A DNA stretch of 64,000 bases from positions 248,001 through 312,000 of the forward strand of contig NZ_JAVXZY010000004.1 in the NCBI RefSeq assembly GCF_032337115.1, read 5' to 3'. A program made the position numbers and the translations under genes. Positions 54,698-64,000 of the stretch are shown piece by piece; the first letter of the stretch is position 1, and every line of letters begins with the position of its first letter. The DNA is from Roseateles_C aquae (GTDB taxonomy: Bacteria > Pseudomonadota > Gammaproteobacteria > Burkholderiales > Burkholderiaceae_C). The notes beneath the pieces are model-generated. The model had not been told where the DNA came from and did no database searches. It saw nothing but the letters and a program-made list of their open reading frames with translations.

Positions 54698-55068
54698 GCG
54701 GCCTTCTGCCAGATGCTGGCGATCGACTCGATCAGCTGAAGCGGTCCGAAGGGCTTGACCAGATAGGCATCGGCACCTGCCTCCAACCCAGCATCGCGGT
54801 CCCGCTTGGTGCCGCGGGCGGTGAGCAGGATCACCGGCGGCACCTTGCCTGCCTGGCCCTGCTTCAGCTGGCGGCAAGCCTCCAGGCCGTCCACCGGGCC
54901 GGGCATCATCACATCCATCAGCACCAGATCGGGCTGCCAGTCGCGTGCGGCGACCAGTGCGGCCTGTCCGTCTGCGGTTTCCTGGATCTCGTAATCCTCG
55001 AATTCCAGTGTCATCCGGATCAAACGCCGGATGTCGGCGTGGTCATCCACGATGAGGATCTTCTTCAT
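54694..55068 (-). CDS. Single-domain CheY-like response regulator
   Basis: 124-residue receiver: IVDDHAD acidic pocket, phospho-acceptor Asp in LVLMDVMMPG (about 52), Thr in LLTARG and Lys in YLVKPF. No output domain. It is first in the operon, overlapping the HD-GYP gene by four bases, and probably controls that enzyme or serves as a relay from the kinase at the operon's end. Confidence 0.95.
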   Translation of the reverse strand: MKKILIVDDHADIRRLIRMTLEFEDYEIQETADGQAALVAARDWQPDLVLMDVMMPGPVDGLEACRQLKQGQAGKVPPVILLTARGTKRDRDAGLEAGADAYLVKPFGPLQLIESIASIWQKAA

Positions 55069-55093
55069 GGCCGGCCCCAGATCAGCATCAAAG

Positions 55094-55137
55094 TGATTGA
55101 ATCATAACTATCATTTAAATCATTTTCCAGGAAAATG
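55094..55137. promoter_or_regulatory. Palindromes in divergent signalling promoter
   Basis: TGATT-G-AATCA (55094-55104) and CATTTTCC-A-GGAAAATG (55121-55137) are perfect palindromes in an AT-rich 104-bp gap between the receiver/HD-GYP operon and the HTH-receiver/HPt operon. They are likely operators for one of the two regulators; ATCAT also recurs three times between 55101 and 55123. Confidence 0.5.
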
Positions 55138-55172
55138 CGGCCGCAGCTGCCAGTTCCGGCAGAATCGCACAC

Positions 55173-55808
55173 ATGACAGAGATCGAAGACCCCGCCGCTC
55201 ACTACAGCACCATCGAGGTGGCCAAGCTGCTGGGCATGGCGGTTCGCTCGGTGCAGCTGATGGTCGACCGCGGCGAGCTCGAGGCCTGGAAGACGCCAGG
55301 GGGGCATAGACGGATTTCCCGCGAATCGGTGGCCCGCTGGCTGAAGCAGCGCGCCCAACCTGCGGGGGGCGACAGCGCCGCACGGGCAGGCAGCACGCCA
55401 CCGACCAACGCCGGCACTGCACCACTGCGCGCCCTGCTGATCGAGGATTCGGTGCACTACCAGAACCTGGTGGGCATGCTGCTCAGGCAGCAGTTTCCGC
55501 AGATCGAATTGCATATCGCGCAGGACGGCATCGTCGGCCTTGCCATGTACGGGCAGCTGCAGCCGCAGTTCCTGATCGTCGACATCCTGCTGCCTGGCAT
55601 CGACGGGGCGACGCTGATCACCAGCCTGCGCTCACGGCCGCAGTTCGCGCGCAGCCAGTTGCTGGTCGTCACCTCGCTGGACGAAGCGCAGCGAGCGCCC
55701 TATGCCTTTGCACTGGAGGGCGTGCCGGTGGTGCACAAGCCGCGGCTGGTGGTCGAGCTGCCACCGTTGCTGCAGGCCTGCGTCGACAGGGTGCAAGCGC
55801 CAGCATGA
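55173..55808 (+). CDS. HTH (excisionase/MerR-like) DNA-binding domain fused to receiver
   Basis: 211 residues. The N-terminal 60 are a winged HTH_17 domain (STIEVAKLLGMAVRSVQLMVDRGEL, ending TPGGHRRI), here split at the wing. The C-terminal half is a receiver with ALLIEDSVHYQNLV, Asp in LIVDILLPG and Lys in VVHKP. Placing the DNA-binding domain before the receiver is the reverse of normal OmpR/NarL order. The ATG overlaps nothing upstream; its stop overlaps the HPt gene (ATGA). It may bind the adjacent palindromes. Confidence 0.9.
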   Translation: MTEIEDPAAHYSTIEVAKLLGMAVRSVQLMVDRGELEAWKTPGGHRRISRESVARWLKQRAQPAGGDSAARAGSTPPTNAGTAPLRALLIEDSVHYQNLVGMLLRQQFPQIELHIAQDGIVGLAMYGQLQPQFLIVDILLPGIDGATLITSLRSRPQFARSQLLVVTSLDEAQRAPYAFALEGVPVVHKPRLVVELPPLLQACVDRVQAPA

Positions 55809-56488
55809 GCACCTGGCAGTTGCTGCTGCTGGAGACGGGCCCCGCGCCCGGCCCCTGCGCAGCGGCACTGCCCGCCTGCCTGCCGCCTGACGCCGAGCTG
55901 CTACCCGCCAGCGATTCGGCGGCGATGGCAGCGCTGCTCGATGCCCCCAGCACAGGCGATTTCGACTTGCTGCTGCTGGACGTCCACGGCGCCCAGCAGC
56001 TGATGACGCATGGCCCCGCCCTGCCCGCCGATGCGCCGGTGCTGGTGCTGGGCGAGGCAGGGCCCGCTTGCCCCTGGCCGCAGACCCCGCTTGCCACTGC
56101 AGCCTTGCGCATCGCCCTGCTGCAGCGCTGGCGCGATTGGATGCGTGCCAAGGCGGCGCCGCTGGATGGCCCGGCCCCGGCGCTGGAGCTGAACTTCGGC
56201 GGCAATCGCGCCTTCTTCGAGACCTTCTATCTGGGCTGCCGGCCGCAATTCGCCTTGGACCTCCAGCAGGGTGACCAGGCGCTGGCCACCGGCGACAGCG
56301 AAGCGCTGATGCATCTGGCCCATGGCCTCAAAGGCGTGCTGCTGATCCTCGGCGAATCGCTGACGGCCGTGACCGCGCGCGAGCTCGAGCACTGCGCCCG
56401 CGAGCGCTGGGTGGATCAGCTGGCGCCGCTGTGGGCCGAGCTGCGCGGCGCGATTGCGGCGCTGGCCGTACGCCCGCTGGGCTTGTGA
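55805..56488 (+). CDS. HPt phosphotransfer protein with receiver-like N-terminus
   Basis: 227 residues. The C-terminal 110 form a histidine phosphotransfer bundle with HLAHGLKGVLLILGE, the accepting His in AHGLKG. The N-terminal 100 residues resemble a receiver in length and strand pattern (LLLLDVHG) but lack the acidic pocket, so they are probably degenerate. It is coupled to the HTH-receiver gene by a 4-bp overlap. It could carry phosphate between the nearby kinases and receivers, including the hybrid kinase elsewhere in the window. Confidence 0.8.
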   Translation: MSTWQLLLLETGPAPGPCAAALPACLPPDAELLPASDSAAMAALLDAPSTGDFDLLLLDVHGAQQLMTHGPALPADAPVLVLGEAGPACPWPQTPLATAALRIALLQRWRDWMRAKAAPLDGPAPALELNFGGNRAFFETFYLGCRPQFALDLQQGDQALATGDSEALMHLAHGLKGVLLILGESLTAVTARELEHCARERWVDQLAPLWAELRGAIAALAVRPLGL

Positions 56489-56495
56489 CGCGCAG

Positions 56496-58628
<2,133 letters not shown>

Positions 58629-58707
58629 CGCGTGATGCTCCGAGCTTTGTGAGGAATTGAGGCTAAGCGCATGATTTCAAAGGGCTTTCGGAAATCAGCA
58701 ACCAACC

Positions 58708-58716
58708 TGTGGATAA
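58708..58716. promoter_or_regulatory. Perfect DnaA box upstream of priA
   Basis: TGTGGATAA, the complement of the consensus TTATCCACA, 80 bp before the priA start. A one-mismatch copy (TGGGGATAA) lies near 58897. Two boxes are too few to call an origin. Confidence 0.5.
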
Positions 58717-58740
58717 CTTTGTGCAAAAGAATCGGGCTTT

Positions 58741-58905
58741 GTGGCCGGGCGCTCAGTGTCGCCCATCGCCCACATCGCCGGCGATTCGCTGATCGAACTG
58801 ACCGAAGTCAATGAAATCAAGCACTTAGCCTTCAACAAGGAAAACCCCAAGCTGCAGCGCAGCATCGCAACAAGGCGTTTCCGCGATGCCCGATTTTGGG
58901 GATAA
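58741..58905 (+). pseudogene. Possible gene remnant in the priA-hemE gap
   Basis: A 54-codon frame from GTG 58741 to TAA 58903-58905 reads as normal protein for its first 40 codons, with high G+C at third positions (IAHIAGDSLIELTEVNEI), then turns irregular. No start signal, no family recognised. It may be the relic of a displaced gene. The rest of the 58629-58957 gap holds only the DnaA box. Confidence 0.25.
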
Positions 58906-58957
58906 GTACGGTGAGCGCGTGCAAACTTCACGTTTCAGCGAAGGCGCTCAAGCCCTG

Positions 58958-60040
58958 TCAGCGCAGGCTGCGTGAGTGGCTGTGCACCGCCTCGACCAAG
59001 GCCGACACCGACTCCGGCGGCGTGAACTGGCTGATGCCATGGCCGAGATTGAAGATGTGGCCGCCCCAGCCACCATCGGCACGCTGCGGCCGGCCAAAGC
59101 TGTCCAGCACCGCACGGGCCTGCTCGGCAATGGCGGCCGGCGGCGCGAACAACACATTGGGGTCCAGATTGCCTTGCAGCGCGACGCGGTCCTGCACCTG
59201 CGCGCGGGCCCGGCCGAGATTGGCTGTCCAGTCCAGGCCGACGACATCGGCGCCCGCGGCGGCGATCTCGTCCAGCCATAGCGCCCCGCCCTTGGTGAAC
59301 AGGATGCGCGGAATGCGCTGGCCCTCATGCTCGGTCTTGACCTGGGCCAGCACACGGCGCGAGTAGTCGAGGCTGAAGCGCTGGAACATGCCGTCGGCCA
59401 GCACCCCGCCCCAGGAGTCGAAAATCATCACGGCCTGCGCGCCGGCTTCGATCTGGGTGTTCAGATAGGTGGCCACGGCATCGGCATTGATCTGCAGGAT
59501 GCGGTGCATCAGGTCGGGGCGGCTGTACATCAGCGCCTTGACCTGGCGGTAGTCGTCGGAGCCACCGCCCTCGACCATATAGCAGGCCAGCGTCCAGGGG
59601 CTGCCGGAGAAGCCGATCAGCGGCACGCGACCGTTCAGCGCCTTGCGGATGGAGCTGACGGCGTCGAACACATAACGCAGCTTGTCCATGTCCGGCACGG
59701 CCAGTTCGGCGACGGCCGCTTCGTCACGCACCACCTTGGCGAACTTCGGGCCCTCACCCTGCTGGAAGGACAGGCCCAGGCCCATCGCGTCGGGCACGGT
59801 CAGGATGTCGCTGAACAGGATGGCGGCGTCCAGCGGGTAGCGCTCCAGCGGCTGCAGCGTCACCTCGGTGGCGTAATCGGTGTTGGTGGCCAGGCCCATG
59901 AAGCTGCCCGCCTTGGCCCGCGTGTCGCGGTACTCGGGCAGGTAGCGGCCGGCCTGGCGCATCAGCCAGACGGGCGTGTAGTCGGTCGGCTGGCGCAGAC
60001 AGGCGCGCAGAAAGGTGTCGTTTTGAAGTGCTGCGTTCAT
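58958..60040 (-). CDS. hemE: Uroporphyrinogen decarboxylase
   Basis: The 360-residue haem-pathway enzyme converts uroporphyrinogen III to coproporphyrinogen III. Signatures: WLMRQAGRYLPEYR (about 25-38), the DILTVPDAMG Asp loop, GFSGSPWTLACYMVEG and GNLDPN near the C-terminus. Length is standard. Position between mutarotase and priA, near the atp operon, is typical for Burkholderiales. The ATG at 60040 is preceded by GGGGATAATCACGCG, sharing its last eight bases with the priA leader. Confidence 0.97.
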   Translation of the reverse strand: MNAALQNDTFLRACLRQPTDYTPVWLMRQAGRYLPEYRDTRAKAGSFMGLATNTDYATEVTLQPLERYPLDAAILFSDILTVPDAMGLGLSFQQGEGPKFAKVVRDEAAVAELAVPDMDKLRYVFDAVSSIRKALNGRVPLIGFSGSPWTLACYMVEGGGSDDYRQVKALMYSRPDLMHRILQINADAVATYLNTQIEAGAQAVMIFDSWGGVLADGMFQRFSLDYSRRVLAQVKTEHEGQRIPRILFTKGGALWLDEIAAAGADVVGLDWTANLGRARAQVQDRVALQGNLDPNVLFAPPAAIAEQARAVLDSFGRPQRADGGWGGHIFNLGHGISQFTPPESVSALVEAVHSHSRSLR

Positions 60041-60106
60041 CGCGTGATTATCCCCGTGTGCCTGATGCGGGCGCGTTGGCCAAACTGATGAAGATCAAGA
60101 CCGGGC

Positions 60107-60994
60107 TCAAGCGGACTGGCCGCTCTGCAGCAGCGTGAAGCTTTGCAGGCCGGCCCAGGTCTCGCCCGGGGCCACATCGACGGGCCGCTCAATCGCCGCC
60201 GCCTCGATGCACAGCATCTGCCGGTAGCCCTCGGGCGGCATATCGGCCAGCTGGGCGCATTTGGCCGCGCCGGGATTCCACAGCACGGCATCGTCAAAGC
60301 CCTGCTGGCGGATCTGCAGCCGGCGCTCGGCCGTGCCGCGCTGCTCGAGCAGGGTCAGGTCTTGCTTGACCTGGTAGTAGATGCGATCGAGATCCTCGGT
60401 GCCCGGCGTGCCGGGCAGCAGCAGGTCGGTGCGCTGCTGGCGTTCAACATTGGCGACCGAATCCCAGTAGTGCAGGCCGGACAGGCCCTGCACACTGGCT
60501 TCGTTCAGCTCATCGACACGCAGATAGCTGTGCAGCGCGGCGGTGAACGACAGCGGCGTGTCGCCCTTGTTCTCGCAGGCCAGCTCGATCTCCAGGCTCT
60601 GGCCGGCCACGCGCACGCTCAGTTCCAGCTCGAAGGCATGGGGCCAGAACATCCGCGTCGCTGCATCGTCGCTGAGGCGCAGCACGGCCAGCGCGTCATC
60701 CTCGCCCTGCTCGGCCAGCACCAGCTGCCAGGGCTTGCCGCGCGCAAAGCCATGGCGCTGCAGCGGGCCGCGGCCGCTGAACTGCGGAAATATCACCGGC
60801 ACGCCGCCGCGAATCGCCTGACCGGAGGCGAACTCGGATTTCGGCGACAGATAGAGCTGCTCCTCGCCGCCGGCCGGCACCCAGGACACCAGATGGCCGC
60901 CATGCAGCAGCACGGTGGCACGGGCGCCATCGGGCGCAAGCAGTTCCAGGGCGTCCATGCCCTGGTAGCGGGTGATGGCAATGGCGGTCGGCAT
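60107..60994 (-). CDS. D-hexose-6-phosphate mutarotase (YeaD-like)
   Basis: 295 residues. Family signatures: HGGHLVSWVPAGGEEQLYLS, GGVPVIFPQF, LQRHGFARGK and LHSYLRV; a Glu in LCIEAAAI near the C-terminus fits the catalytic acid. The enzyme interconverts alpha and beta anomers of hexose 6-phosphates. It lies between the atp operon and hemE. No Shine-Dalgarno is evident. Confidence 0.92.
   Translation of the reverse strand: MPTAIAITRYQGMDALELLAPDGARATVLLHGGHLVSWVPAGGEEQLYLSPKSEFASGQAIRGGVPVIFPQFSGRGPLQRHGFARGKPWQLVLAEQGEDDALAVLRLSDDAATRMFWPHAFELELSVRVAGQSLEIELACENKGDTPLSFTAALHSYLRVDELNEASVQGLSGLHYWDSVANVERQQRTDLLLPGTPGTEDLDRIYYQVKQDLTLLEQRGTAERRLQIRQQGFDDAVLWNPGAAKCAQLADMPPEGYRQMLCIEAAAIERPVDVAPGETWAGLQSFTLLQSGQSA
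60352..60364 (-). repeat. Dispersed 13-mer CAAGACCTGACCC, copy 8
   Basis: Exact copy on the coding strand of the mutarotase; encodes Gln-Asp-Leu-Thr in a surface strand. Confidence 0.85.
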
Positions 60995-61027
60995 AGCAGC
61001 AGCAGAAATCGGTAAAGCGGTACTGAC

Positions 61028-61065
61028 GAAAAAGAGAACGCCCGCCGGACTTGCGTCGGCGGGCG
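61028..61065 (-). terminator. Rho-independent terminator of the atp operon
   Basis: CGCCCGCCG (61039-61047) pairs with CGGCGGGCG (61057-61065), loop nine bases; on the minus strand it is followed by TTCTCTTTTT. It lies 45 bp after the atpC stop. Confidence 0.85.
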
Positions 61066-61109
61066 CCGTGGCGATTCACGCGGCAGCCTTCAAGGGCCGC
61101 CGCGGCGAA

Positions 61110-61523
61110 TCACTTGTTGCGGAACTTGCGCAGCGCCGCGATCTGGGCCGCCATCGCAGCGAATTCGCTTTGCGCCGCGGCAAAGTCGATATCGCTCTTG
61201 GCGTTCTTCATCGCTTCCTCGGCCAGTTTCTTGGCCTCGGTCGCCTTGGCTTCGTCCAGGTCCTTGCCGCGGATGGCGGTGTCGGCCAGCACGGTCACCG
61301 TGCCCGGTTGCACTTCCAGAATGCCGCCAGCCACGAAGACAAACTCTTCGCCGCCATCAGCACGCTCGATGCGCACCGCGCCAGGCTTGATGCGGGTGAT
61401 CAGCGGCGTGTGCTGCGGCAGGATGCCCAGCTCACCGTTCTCACCCGGCAGCGCGACGAACTTGGCCTCGCCCGAGAAGATGCTCTCCTCGGCGGACACC
61501 ACGTCAACATGAATGGTTGCCAT
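61110..61523 (-). CDS. atpC: ATP synthase epsilon subunit
   Basis: 137 residues; stalk subunit of F1 that couples and inhibits rotation. N-terminal beta sandwich with VVSAEESIFSGEAKFVAL, GELGILPQHTPLIT, and FVAGGILEV; C-terminal helical hairpin rich in Ala, Glu and Lys (LDEAKATEAKKLAEE). The ATG is at 61523; an upstream frame to 61583 is not conserved. It is last in the operon, separated from atpD by an unusually long structured 173-bp gap. Confidence 0.97.
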   Translation of the reverse strand: MATIHVDVVSAEESIFSGEAKFVALPGENGELGILPQHTPLITRIKPGAVRIERADGGEEFVFVAGGILEVQPGTVTVLADTAIRGKDLDEAKATEAKKLAEEAMKNAKSDIDFAAAQSEFAAMAAQIAALRKFRNK

Positions 61524-61630
61524 GTTCAATCTTTCTAGCGTTGAAGTTGAAGTAAGTCGTCTGCTTCCCAACCTTTGCCCCAAGCGAGGAAGAAGGTGCA
61601 GGAAGCAAGCAATCGGGTCTCAGGCTAGGC

Positions 61631-61668
61631 GCCACGTGCAGCCGGACTGGCTGTCCGGCGAGCGTGGC
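61631..61668 (-). other. Nested hairpin between atpD and atpC
   Basis: Outer arms GCCACG (61631-61636) / CGTGGC (61663-61668) enclose inner arms GCCGGAC (61641-61647) / GTCCGGC (61653-61659) with a five-base loop. It is an intraoperon RNA structure without a T-run and may set the atpC:atpD expression ratio or protect the upstream message. Confidence 0.55.
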
Positions 61669-61696
61669 AACGACGCATGAGGCCCGAGTGCGCCGC

Positions 61697-63109
61697 TTAC
61701 TGCAGCTTCTTCGCTTTTTCGAAGGCTTCGTCGATGGTCCCGACCATGTAGAACGCCTGCTCCGGCAGGTGATCGCACTCGCCAGCCACAATCATCTTGA
61801 AGCCGCGGATGGTTTCCTTCAGAGGCACGTACTTGCCCGGCGAGCCGGTGAACACTTCGGCCACGTGGAAAGGCTGCGACAGGAAACGCTGGATCTTGCG
61901 AGCGCGGGCCACCGTCAGCTTGTCTTCCGGTGCCAGTTCGTCCATACCCAGAATCGCGATGATGTCGCGCAGTTCCTTGTAACGCTGCAGGATGCCCTGC
62001 ACCGCACGGGTCGTGTTGTAGTGCTCTTCACCGATGACGTTCGGGTCGATCTGACGCGAGGTCGAGTCGAGCGGGTCAACGGCGGGGTAGATACCCAGCG
62101 AAGCGATATCACGCGACAGCACGACGGTAGCGTCCAAGTGGGCGAAGGTCGTGGCAGGCGACGGGTCGGTCAAGTCATCGGCAGGCACGTAAACGGCCTG
62201 GATGGAGGTGATCGAACCGATCTTGGTCGAGGTGATGCGCTCTTGCAGACGGCCCATTTCTTCGGCCAGCGTCGGCTGATAGCCCACGGCGGAAGGCATA
62301 CGGCCCAGCAGAGCGGACACTTCGGTACCGGCCAGCGTGTAGCGGTAGATGTTGTCCACGAAGAACAGCACGTCCTTGCCTTCGTCACGGAAGGACTCGG
62401 CGATGGTCAGACCGGTCAGGGCCACGCGCAGACGGTTGCCCGGAGGCTCGTTCATCTGACCGTAGACCATGGCGACCTTGGAGTCTTCGAGCTTCTCGAG
62501 GTTCACGACGCCCGAATCGGCCATCTCATGATAGAAGTCGTTGCCCTCGCGGGTACGCTCGCCGACACCAGCGAACACCGACAGACCGCTGTGGGCCTTG
62601 GCGATGTTGTTGATCAGCTCCATCATGTTCACGGTCTTGCCGACGCCGGCGCCACCGAACAGACCGACCTTGCCGCCCTTCGCGAACGGGCAGATCAAGT
62701 CAATCACCTTGATGCCGGTTTCCAGCAGCTCTTGCGACGGGCTCAGCTCGTCGTAGGCCGGGGCAGCGCGGTGGATCGAAGCGGTTTGCGCTTGATCGAC
62801 CGGACCGCGTTCGTCGATGGGCGTGCCCAGCACGTCCATGATGCGACCCAGCGTGGCCTTGCCGACCGGCACCTTGATGTTGTCGCCGGTGTTGTAGACC
62901 TGCGAGCCGCGACGCAGACCGTCGGACGAGCCCAGAGCAATCGTACGCACCACGCCGTCGCCCAGCTGTTGCTGAACTTCCAGCGTCAGGGCCGAGCCTT
63001 CCATCTTCAGCGCGTCGTAGATCTTCGGCATCTGGTCACGCGGGAACTCCACGTCCACCACGGCGCCGATGCACTGAACGATCTTGCCCACTTGTTGAGT
63101 GTTAGCCAT
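61697..63109 (-). CDS. atpD: ATP synthase beta subunit
   Basis: The 470-residue catalytic F1 subunit has Walker A GGAGVGKT (about 150-157), VGERTREGNDFY, Walker B DVLFFVDNIYR and DELAPEDKL in place of the DELSEED loop. AAGGA lies eight bases upstream of the ATG. It is transcribed with atpG (45-bp gap) and is nearly identical in length to Burkholderiales orthologues. Codon use shows the bias expected of a highly expressed gene. Confidence 0.98.
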   Translation of the reverse strand: MANTQQVGKIVQCIGAVVDVEFPRDQMPKIYDALKMEGSALTLEVQQQLGDGVVRTIALGSSDGLRRGSQVYNTGDNIKVPVGKATLGRIMDVLGTPIDERGPVDQAQTASIHRAAPAYDELSPSQELLETGIKVIDLICPFAKGGKVGLFGGAGVGKTVNMMELINNIAKAHSGLSVFAGVGERTREGNDFYHEMADSGVVNLEKLEDSKVAMVYGQMNEPPGNRLRVALTGLTIAESFRDEGKDVLFFVDNIYRYTLAGTEVSALLGRMPSAVGYQPTLAEEMGRLQERITSTKIGSITSIQAVYVPADDLTDPSPATTFAHLDATVVLSRDIASLGIYPAVDPLDSTSRQIDPNVIGEEHYNTTRAVQGILQRYKELRDIIAILGMDELAPEDKLTVARARKIQRFLSQPFHVAEVFTGSPGKYVPLKETIRGFKMIVAGECDHLPEQAFYMVGTIDEAFEKAKKLQ

Positions 63110-63154
63110 TTTTTCGTTCCTTCAATTCCAAAACTTGGTTCGCGTTCGCTTTGA

Positions 63155-64000
63155 TCAGCCCACGGCGGCCGCGCCACTGACGATCTCGCTGAGCTCCTTC
63201 GTGATCGCGGCCTGGCGGGTCTTGTTGTAGACCAGCTTCAGCTCACCGATCAGGGTGCCGGCGTTGTCAGTAGCAGCCTTCATGGCCACCATGCGCGCCG
63301 ATTGCTCGGACGCCATGTTCTCGGCCACGGCCTGGTAAATCAGCGCTTCGGTGTAACGCACCAGCAGCTCATCGATCACCGTCGCAGCATCGGGTTCATA
63401 GATGTAGTCCCACGAATGCGTGCCACCGTTGGTCTTCATGCCTTCGGTCGACAGCGGCAGCAGCTGCTGGACGACCGGTTCCTGCTTCATCGTGTTGATG
63501 AAGCGGGTGTAGCAGAGATAGACGGCAGACAGTTCGCCAGCGGCGTACTTGTCCAGCAGCACCTTCACGGGGCCAATCAGCTTCTCGATATGCGGCTGGT
63601 CACCCAGCTGCGTTGCATGGGCAGCCACCTTGGCGCCAACGCGATTCATGAAGCTCAGACCCTTGTTGCCGATGGCAACGACCTCGGGCTTTTGGCCGGC
63701 GGCTTCCAGTTCCTTGAACTTGGCCGTCGTCGCGCGCAGCAGATTGGTGTTCAAACCGCCGCACAAGCCCTTGTCCGTCGTCACGACCACGAAACCAGCC
63801 GACTTCGCCTGTTCGTTCTCGATCAGGAAAGCGTGCTTGTACTCGGGGTTGGCCTGGGCAAGATTGGCGGCGATATTGCCGATCTTCTCGCTGTAGGGCC
63901 GAGCCGAGCGCATACGCTCTTGCGCCTTGCGCATCTTCGAAGCCGCGACCATTTCCATGGCCTTGGTGATCTTCTTGGTGTTTTCGACCGACTTGATCTT
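63155..64000 (-). CDS. atpG: ATP synthase gamma subunit (5' end outside window)
   Basis: 282 codons are visible; the frame runs to the window edge, with KIKSVENTKKITKAMEMVAAS at the N-terminal side, so only about the first ten residues are missing. The C-terminal helix (RQAAITKELSEIVSGAAAVG) and the TDKGLCGGLN Rossmann loop identify the central rotor subunit of F1. It precedes atpD in the standard order. Confidence 0.98.
   Translation of the reverse strand, partial: KIKSVENTKKITKAMEMVAASKMRKAQERMRSARPYSEKIGNIAANLAQANPEYKHAFLIENEQAKSAGFVVVTTDKGLCGGLNTNLLRATTAKFKELEAAGQKPEVVAIGNKGLSFMNRVGAKVAAHATQLGDQPHIEKLIGPVKVLLDKYAAGELSAVYLCYTRFINTMKQEPVVQQLLPLSTEGMKTNGGTHSWDYIYEPDAATVIDELLVRYTEALIYQAVAENMASEQSARMVAMKAATDNAGTLIGELKLVYNKTRQAAITKELSEIVSGAAAVG

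Noticed and set aside
58708..58906. Replication origin near priA
   Set aside because: Only one perfect and one imperfect DnaA box, no AT-rich unwinding region, no dnaA or dnaN nearby.
58695..58931. 78-codon minus-strand frame in the priA-hemE gap
   Set aside because: Irregular composition and it opposes the more protein-like plus-strand fragment; neither is supported as a gene.
61664..63154. 496-codon frame antisense to atpD
   Set aside because: Shadow of a highly conserved gene.

Overview
The window is a gene-dense, GC-rich (about two thirds G+C) chromosomal segment of a betaproteobacterium, most likely a Burkholderiales member of the Roseateles/Paucibacter/Rubrivivax group. This is inferred from codon use, the gene order atpG-atpD-atpC, hexose-6-phosphate mutarotase, hemE, priA at the right end, and the density of two-component and c-di-GMP proteins. 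I saw no rRNA, tRNA, CRISPR array, insertion sequence or prophage gene. The first gene (TPR-sulfotransferase) and the last (atpG) are cut by the window edges.

Layout. 1-2.3 kb: TPR-sulfotransferase coupled to cysC, so sulfate-donor synthesis sits beside its probable consumer. 2.4-9.1 kb: an orphan periplasmic binding protein, then (minus strand) a 1373-residue GMC oxidoreductase/alpha-beta hydrolase fusion overlapping a PhoD-like metallophosphatase. 9.1-15.2 kb (minus): three signalling genes: a hybrid histidine kinase, a receiver-PAS-GGDEF-EAL protein and a PAS/HisKA_2 kinase. 15.6-20.3 kb: a PhnZ/TmpB-like HD oxygenase, a cytochrome b561-YceI-YceI operon and a chemoreceptor. 20.4-23.4 kb: a possible 27-residue membrane peptide gene with its own signals, then a LytS-type kinase, small membrane protein and LytTR regulator operon. 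23.5-28.2 kb: YhhN, a FadL-type porin and a Tat-exported PhoD lipoprotein. 28.5-34 kb: an ABC ATPase with a permease/M1-peptidase fusion, and map. 34.4-37.8 kb: TauD-like dioxygenase plus MFS exporter, divergent from a LysR regulator. 37.8-50.6 kb: a tandem binding protein, DUF454 protein, rep helicase, O-antigen-ligase-like protein, another binding protein, a kinase-fold protein lacking catalytic residues, an AEC transporter, an S9 peptidase and a TlpA-like protein. 50.6-56.5 kb: two divergent signalling operons (receiver, HD-GYP, binding protein, PAS kinase; opposite, HTH-receiver and HPt). 56.5-64 kb: priA, hemE, mutarotase and the 3' part of the atp operon.

Two themes stand out. Signal transduction is dense: four histidine kinases, four receiver-containing regulators besides the hybrid kinase, an HPt protein, one chemoreceptor, and proteins for making and degrading c-di-GMP. 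Four periplasmic binding-protein genes lack any transporter partner, and one lies inside a kinase operon, which suggests ligand sensing rather than uptake.

The most unusual DNA-level signal is an exact 13-bp word, CAAGACCTGACCC, found at least eight times on either strand. Seven copies lie inside unrelated genes, encoded as GQVL or QDLT in variable loops, and one is intergenic. Chance would predict far fewer than one. It behaves like a genome-wide DNA signal and is the best candidate here for something undescribed.
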